A stretch of DNA of 64,000 nt from JALYYC01 sp039922495 (lineage in GTDB: Bacteria; Chloroflexota; Dormibacteria; CF-121). The stretch lies in NCBI GenBank assembly GCA_039922495.1, contig JBDTEO010000015.1:43076-107075 (forward strand), read 5' to 3'. Positions within the stretch are counted from its first letter, which is position 1. Every line of letters begins with the position of its first letter. A program made the position numbers and the translations under genes. Below are positions 59,801 to 64,000 of the stretch, one piece after another. The notes under the pieces were generated by a model. It saw only the letters and a program-made list of their open reading frames with translations. It made no database searches and had not been told where the DNA came from.

Positions 59801-62800
59801 CTCAATGCCCTGGTCTTCCATGGGACGGTCTCCGACAGCCTCACCTGGCTCACGGCCCGAAATTCCGGCTCCGTGCAGCCCCTCGGCTTCCTGCTCGACG
59901 GGGATCTCAACCTTGCCAACACGCTCGAGATCACGGCTGGGGGAATCGTGAAGACGGATGGCGCCCTCAATATCGGCCACCTGAAGGCGGACGACGCCGC
60001 CAACGCCAGCCAGAAGATCATCACCAGCCTGGCGGACGATTCGGCGGGCGTCCCGGCGTGCCAATCCGTGCTGCTACCGGGTTGCACCGGTGCCGCCAAG
60101 GGCCAGTGGCCCGGCATCAACCTCGGCAGTGACGGCGCGATCGTGAACGCCGCCATCCGGTATGCGGCAACCGGGATCAACATCGGCAGCAGGGTGGGCG
60201 CCACCTTCGGGTCCTCCAGCTTCGGCCTGGTGGTCTCCCGCAGCGTGATTGACCAGATCCAGGGCGATGCAATCAACACGGTCGGGACCCCCGTGTCCGT
60301 AACCGACTCGGCGATTTCGAACGTCGTCCATGGCATCAACGCCGACTTCACTGGCAGCGGCAACCATGGCGCGCTGCGTCTCACGCGAAACCACTTCGCA
60401 AAGACCAGTGCGGAGGCTGTCTATGGCCTGTCCCTCGGAGGGCACCCGGTGTGGATCACGGACAATCGCGTCCAGAACGCCGCCACCTTCGGGATCCGCC
60501 TGATCGCCTCCGATGCCCTGGTGCTCCGCAACAACAATGTGAGTGCCAGCGGCGGGGGCCCCGCGGCCGGGTCCGGCCGGTATCCGGCGATCTACCTCAG
60601 CCAGGTCGCCGCTGACTTTCTCAGTGATGTGCGGGGCAACGTTGGCAATGGGAACGGCCTGGACGCGCTGATGATGAACGGGTCAGCGATCGGTGGGATG
60701 CGCTGGATCACGCCCAACGCAGGCGCGGCCACCCATGCCCTTGGTTACCTGCTTGACGGGCCGATGTCGATTGACGATGGCACATTGACGGTTGGAACTG
60801 GCGACATCGTCAAGGCTCGGGGCACCATCACCATCAGAGGTGGAGATCTTCAAGCGACCGGCGCAACCTTTACGAGCCTGACCGATCCGACCGTTGCCCC
60901 GGTCTCCTGCCCGTCATTTTTCGTGACCCTCTGCGATCATGCGAATGCGGGCGACTGGGGAGGCCTGGTCGTCACCCAGGACAAGGCTGGGACACCAGGG
61001 ACGGCGACGATTACCGGCAGTGCCATCAACTTCGCCGACACGGCTCTCTTCGCGGATAGTGGGCCGATCGGGACTGCCGGGCCAGGCATCACGCTGACGA
61101 ATGACACCATCGCGAACACGCAAAAGGATGGCATCAACAGCTTCGATACGCCGATTGGTGTCAATGGCAACACGACGATCACGACGGCGGGGTCGCATGG
61201 CATCATTGCCAGCTTCTTCAGCCTGCCCAACTGCCCGTCCGGTGCCTGCGAGCGGCTGACCGTTGACCACGTTGGCATCACGGGGACCGGCAAGGACGGC
61301 ATCGTCGCCAACGGCCTGGCCAGTCAACCGGTCACGATCAATCGAGCGACGATCAGCAACGCGGCGACGTACGGCATTCGCTTGGTCGGGGCCGACACAC
61401 TGACCATGACCAACAACACGATCACCGGAAGCGGCGGCACGAAGTACCCCGCCATCTACTTGAGTGGCGTCACCGGCGATTTCCAGGGTGCGATCAATGG
61501 GAACACGGGGTCAACCAACGGTTTGAACGCCCTCGTGTTTCACGGCGTCGCTGACAACGGGCTCACCTGGATTACGCCTGCGTCTTCGGGAGCGCTCGGG
61601 TACATGCTCGATGGCGCCTTGACCGTCAACGGTCCCTTCACGAGCAGTGGCGTCGTCAAGGTGCTGAGTGGCGCCATCAAGGTGAATGGGGTGCTCACGA
61701 GCACCAACACCGCTTTCACCAGCATGCGCGAGGCGTCACCGGGGCTGTCAGCCTGCGACTCGGTCTTCCTGCCCAACGGCTGTCCCGGCAGCGTGTCGAC
61801 CCAGGATTACTGGGCCGGCATCAACCTCGACCCGACGACTCCCAGCACCTTCACCGGTGGCTCGATCAGCGACGCCGCCACGGGTCTAACGATCAGCCGC
61901 GGCGAAATCGACATGGCCGGGGCGACGCTCACGCACAACGGGGGCTACGCGTTGCAGACCACGGGGACCGGAAGCGCGATGATCACCTGCACCGGCATCC
62001 ATGGCAATGGTGGCGGGATCCTTGCCAACGGTGGGCCGGCGAACATCGACAACAGCGATCTCTACGGCAATGTCTCGACCGGCAAAGACTTCGACGGAAC
62101 CGCGCCAAGCACCGCCACTCGTGTCTGGTGGAACGGCGCGGGCACGGCCGGGGCTCCGGTGCCCGTGACGCAGTACAACGCCGTGACGGTGACCGTCGAC
62201 AAGCCGTTGCCACAGCAGCCTCCAAGCATCAACGCGGCGGGCCTGAGCAATGTCGAGTTCTCATCGGACAACACCAACACCGTCAATACCGATCACTTCG
62301 GCATCGGGACCCTGACCGTGAAGCTCACGTTCGACCGCACCATGGACCTGACGACGTCGCTCGATGTGAAGCTGGCGGGCGGCGTGGTTACGGTTGCCGG
62401 CGATTGGACCCACACGGACAACGTGACGTGGGTCGGGACGGCGTTGATCGACGGGCTCGCCGAGTCGGCCGGCCTCAACACCCTGACCGTCAAACACGGC
62501 ACGAGCTGCATGCGCGACGGCTCCAATGTGATGCTGGACGAGACGGCTCCGGTCACCCTGGACTTCACCGAGGCGACGGTGGACGACACGGCCGGTGCGA
62601 GCCACGTCGGCGCGACCAGCGCCACGGCGAATGGCCTCGTCAATGCGAACGGCTGGAGTAAGCCATCGAGCAATCCCGCGTATGACACGTACGCCTTCGT
62701 TGAAGTGGAGCCGCTTGGAACACCCCTGCCCGATCCGCCGACGGTCATTGCCGGGGCGACCAGCCCCACGGCTCTTCTCGGATACACACCGATCGGACAC

Positions 62801-64000
62801 GGCAGTACCAACGTGACCGTCAGCCAGACGCTCACCGGCCTCCTGCCGAGTACCGCCTATCACTACGCGGTCGTTGCCGTAGACCTCAATGGCATCCCAC
62901 TGCTTTCGGTTCAACAATTCACGACGACAGGGCCCGTGACCAACATCGTCCTGTCGTCAAGCGCAAGTAGCGTGACGGCGGGCGACGCCTATCCCTTCAC
63001 GGTTACGGCGACGGACGGTACCAACCCCGTCGCGGACTACATGGGCACGGTGCACTTCGACTTGCAGCAGGCAGACACTCAGGCAACGCTGCCCGCCGAC
63101 TACACGTTTAAGGCCTATTCGACCTCGAGCCCGACGATTCCCGGTGACGACGGGACCCATGGGTTCACGGCCACCCTGAAAAAGGCCACGAGCCAGCACA
63201 TCCTCGCCACTGACACGGTGACCACCCTCGCGGATTCCTTGCCAGTGACCGTCAACCCGGCCGCGCTTGATCACCTGACCCTGTCACCGGACCCGTCGAC
63301 CGTCTCGAGCAACACCGGACAGGCGTACACAGCTGAAGCCCGCGACGCCTACGAAAATAGCCTGGGTGACAAAACACCGGCTACCACGTTCTCGATCACG
63401 CCAGATGGAACCTGCGCGATCACCCCTGGGACCTGCTCGGCTACGACGGCGGACACGGGCGGTTCGCACCATACGGTGACTGGAACGTTTAACGGAAAGA
63501 CCGGGTCGGCCAGCCTCGTCGTCACGGCCAACGCCCCAGACGCGCCGACCGGCGCCACGGCTTCGCCATCCAACGGCTCAGCGAGTGTCGCCTGGGCGGC
63601 GCCGGCCTACAACGGAGGCAGTCCGATCACGCACTACACGGTGACGTCATCGCCGGACGGCGTGACCGCAACCACCTCGGACGGGACGACGCTGACGGCG
63701 ACCGTCGCCGGGTTGACCAACGGCACGGCGTACACCTTCACCGTGGTGGCCAGCAATGCTGCCGGCAACAGCCTGCCGTCCGCCGCGTCGAACGCGGTGA
63801 CGCCGCGCACCGTGCCGAGCAAACCGACGGCCGTTTCGGCCAGCCCTGGCGACGGCTCGGCCGTCGTGACCTGGGTGGCGTCGGCCGATACCGGTGGCAG
63901 TCCGATCACGCACTACACGGTGACGTCATCGCCGGACGGCGTGACCGCAACCACCTCGGACGGGACGACGCTGACGGCGACCGTCGCCGGGTTGACCAAC
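56888..64000 (+). CDS. Giant exported beta-helix/Ig/FN3 protein, C-terminus beyond window
   Basis: Open from TTG 56888 (GAGGAAGGA ahead) to the window end, 2371 codons, no stop. Signal-like segment NAWKVGLGFAAAILVIS, cleaved near APGQPYLGG. Then about 285-residue modules of right-handed beta-helix (Asn/Gly/Thr-rich strands, NNT/GNT turns), each holding a G-N-G-L-D/N-A block (58046, 58960, 59790, 60650, 61518) and a C..SVF.P..C then W-G-G-I/L block (58378, 59266, 60096, 60951, 61806). After 62100: a DUF11/SbsA-like strand domain, an invasin/Ig-like repeat (VTAGDAYPFTVTATDG), then FN3 domains (PITHYTVTSSPDG). Surface adhesin or glycan-binding protein, by composition. Confidence 0.9.
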   Translation, partial: MTFTRLRPPPWPVCRGVLSRNAWKVGLGFAAAILVISRGATEAPGQPYLGGRLAAAQSVPCGLLPAGTVIWSAGTYNLPINPGNDPFPDPQKPPPCQDGVVVGPGTTLVLDAAAGPVHVSSSGSALNVAGGILETTNTDAGTSTNPSVTFEAAADVASWDGINITASGTSTGNASLTHVRIEGALRSIQISSGATSSPADSHYGLTVSDSAIGFSYFDGIDATDTPISVTSTNKGITGTINNIGSIGINAIFDSSAPAIPADALHIDGMTFGSSAPFGVNACTSNQPCYIGNQAILGTFVPNATQRVSINNSNFYRAGTYGVQLESVNRPALTGNTFICNGLGAPTTGATCTGSGPIYSAVYLNQATADLAQAPVSTGQITGNHGYGNGLDAIAFNGAVVSSTLTWQNATNASSDASNTHLLGYLLNGDLNLANGTLSIPDGSVVKTLGGTINLTHSRLDASGSNLKTFTSLRDPIGIASCPTVFAPSCGPALLPGGEWGGINLAGGSNAAINHANIFYATTGVRIASGATATLGSTSFGLTVANSTIGPTFSDGVFATNTPISVTNTTFTCPGGQCLGAANGDHGISADFTGSGQLAGGLQVKGNTMLKGSVNEAIKGTGLAGQTVDIENNTVGHAGAAGIQLAGADHLTLTSNDISDSGTRSPSNPAIYLNGVSGADFNTAITGNTGARNGLDAIALHGTTGTALTWRTIANSTSTGPLGYLVDGPLTVNGGLSLNQNDYVPSLGAITVAGGPLTATGAVVTSLKDSTVNIPTCGSVFDPKVSNACVRPAPGDWGGLTLDSGYGNSIADSSEIRYAMTGITMGKPGITAPLQLTNSNIRNTSGDAITTQSSLTISGGSFTNLGGRAISADLSATAAPSLSITGASISGTAKEGILGLGLNARTVDIATTSVDHPGAVGIKLDASTLGIDHLTLTGNTVTNTPGAFPAIYLNNLNQAFASISGNKGAGNGLNALVFHGTVSDSLTWLTARNSGSVQPLGFLLDGDLNLANTLEITAGGIVKTDGALNIGHLKADDAANASQKIITSLADDSAGVPACQSVLLPGCTGAAKGQWPGINLGSDGAIVNAAIRYAATGINIGSRVGATFGSSSFGLVVSRSVIDQIQGDAINTVGTPVSVTDSAISNVVHGINADFTGSGNHGALRLTRNHFAKTSAEAVYGLSLGGHPVWITDNRVQNAATFGIRLIASDALVLRNNNVSASGGGPAAGSGRYPAIYLSQVAADFLSDVRGNVGNGNGLDALMMNGSAIGGMRWITPNAGAATHALGYLLDGPMSIDDGTLTVGTGDIVKARGTITIRGGDLQATGATFTSLTDPTVAPVSCPSFFVTLCDHANAGDWGGLVVTQDKAGTPGTATITGSAINFADTALFADSGPIGTAGPGITLTNDTIANTQKDGINSFDTPIGVNGNTTITTAGSHGIIASFFSLPNCPSGACERLTVDHVGITGTGKDGIVANGLASQPVTINRATISNAATYGIRLVGADTLTMTNNTITGSGGTKYPAIYLSGVTGDFQGAINGNTGSTNGLNALVFHGVADNGLTWITPASSGALGYMLDGALTVNGPFTSSGVVKVLSGAIKVNGVLTSTNTAFTSMREASPGLSACDSVFLPNGCPGSVSTQDYWAGINLDPTTPSTFTGGSISDAATGLTISRGEIDMAGATLTHNGGYALQTTGTGSAMITCTGIHGNGGGILANGGPANIDNSDLYGNVSTGKDFDGTAPSTATRVWWNGAGTAGAPVPVTQYNAVTVTVDKPLPQQPPSINAAGLSNVEFSSDNTNTVNTDHFGIGTLTVKLTFDRTMDLTTSLDVKLAGGVVTVAGDWTHTDNVTWVGTALIDGLAESAGLNTLTVKHGTSCMRDGSNVMLDETAPVTLDFTEATVDDTAGASHVGATSATANGLVNANGWSKPSSNPAYDTYAFVEVEPLGTPLPDPPTVIAGATSPTALLGYTPIGHGSTNVTVSQTLTGLLPSTAYHYAVVAVDLNGIPLLSVQQFTTTGPVTNIVLSSSASSVTAGDAYPFTVTATDGTNPVADYMGTVHFDLQQADTQATLPADYTFKAYSTSSPTIPGDDGTHGFTATLKKATSQHILATDTVTTLADSLPVTVNPAALDHLTLSPDPSTVSSNTGQAYTAEARDAYENSLGDKTPATTFSITPDGTCAITPGTCSATTADTGGSHHTVTGTFNGKTGSASLVVTANAPDAPTGATASPSNGSASVAWAAPAYNGGSPITHYTVTSSPDGVTATTSDGTTLTATVAGLTNGTAYTFTVVASNAAGNSLPSAASNAVTPRTVPSKPTAVSASPGDGSAVVTWVASADTGGSPITHYTVTSSPDGVTATTSDGTTLTATVAGLTN
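63617..64000 (+). repeat. Tandem FN3 units with exact 105-base repeat
   Basis: Bases 63617-63721 recur identically at 63896-64000 (to the window edge), a period of 279 bases or 93 codons, while the linker between is diverged. This is a recent duplication or gene conversion inside the fibronectin III array. Confidence 0.9.

Noticed and set aside
1..64000. CRISPR array, insertion sequence or prophage
   Set aside because: No spaced direct repeats, no transposase, integrase, capsid or terminase motifs on either strand.

Overview
The window comes from a high-GC bacterial chromosome with tightly packed genes, mostly coupled by 1-4 base overlaps (ATGA, GTGA, TTGA, TAATG). Coenzyme F420 synthesis genes, F420-using oxidoreductases, a HemC-HemD fusion, TatAC, a ClgR-like/ClpP pair, Ser/Ala/Thr-rich linkers behind membrane anchors and no plasmid, phage or CRISPR genes suggest a soil-type aerobe from the Chloroflexota/Dormibacterota side of the tree. 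An actinobacterial relative cannot be excluded. This placement is inference from gene content only.

Layout. 1-1072: a truncated secreted C39-like peptidase on the minus strand and a 628-base gap. 1073-9083: a long housekeeping run for isoprenoid chain synthesis, haem (hemCD, hemB), a secreted cyclophilin, Tat export (tatA, tatC), RNase PH, the dITP/XTP pyrophosphatase and proline dehydrogenase. tRNA-Pro(TGG) follows, with gene remnants behind it. 9662-20538: carbohydrate functions (two xylulokinases, a GH13 alpha-glucosidase, a frameshifted six-hairpin-glycosidase-like gene, a beta-propeller lipoprotein) interleaved with ClgR-like/clpP and a divergent MerR pair with a clear operator. 20516-28741: membrane and lipid functions (CPBP protease, CDF exporter, methyltransferase, lipid kinase, XpaC/TelA pair) and a three-domain zinc ribbon-glycosyltransferase-methyltransferase. 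28804-39723: DUF1786 protein, MoxR-like AAA/VWA pair, two LLM-class F420 oxidoreductases, TrpB2, a broken AlkD gene beside a REP-like repeat, and UppP. 39744-43263: cofD-cofC-cofE, a phosphodiesterase and a MoaD-MoaE fusion.

43260-50260 is an accessory and partly decaying zone around tRNA-Gly(TCC). It holds VOC proteins, a Ddn-like F420 reductase, a RibD/DHFR-like reductase, remnants of lysA and a NYN nuclease, and an amber-interrupted zinc-ribbon gene. It also holds the most interesting locus: an OsmC-family gene in which an in-frame TGA stands exactly where the second active-site cysteine should be, followed at SECIS distance by a GGUC-loop hairpin. This is a candidate selenoprotein.

50263-64000: a CPBP protease, two large signalling proteins (a coiled-coil/H-box/double-receiver protein without an ATPase domain, and an HD-GYP-GAF-degenerate GGDEF membrane protein), a homocysteine methyltransferase and the start of a giant exported protein (at least 2371 codons, open at the window edge). 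That protein is built of about 285-residue beta-helix modules followed by Ig/FN3-like domains, two of which share an exact 105-base repeat. Several real genes begin at GTG, TTG or possibly CTG, so an ATG-only reading would miss or truncate them.
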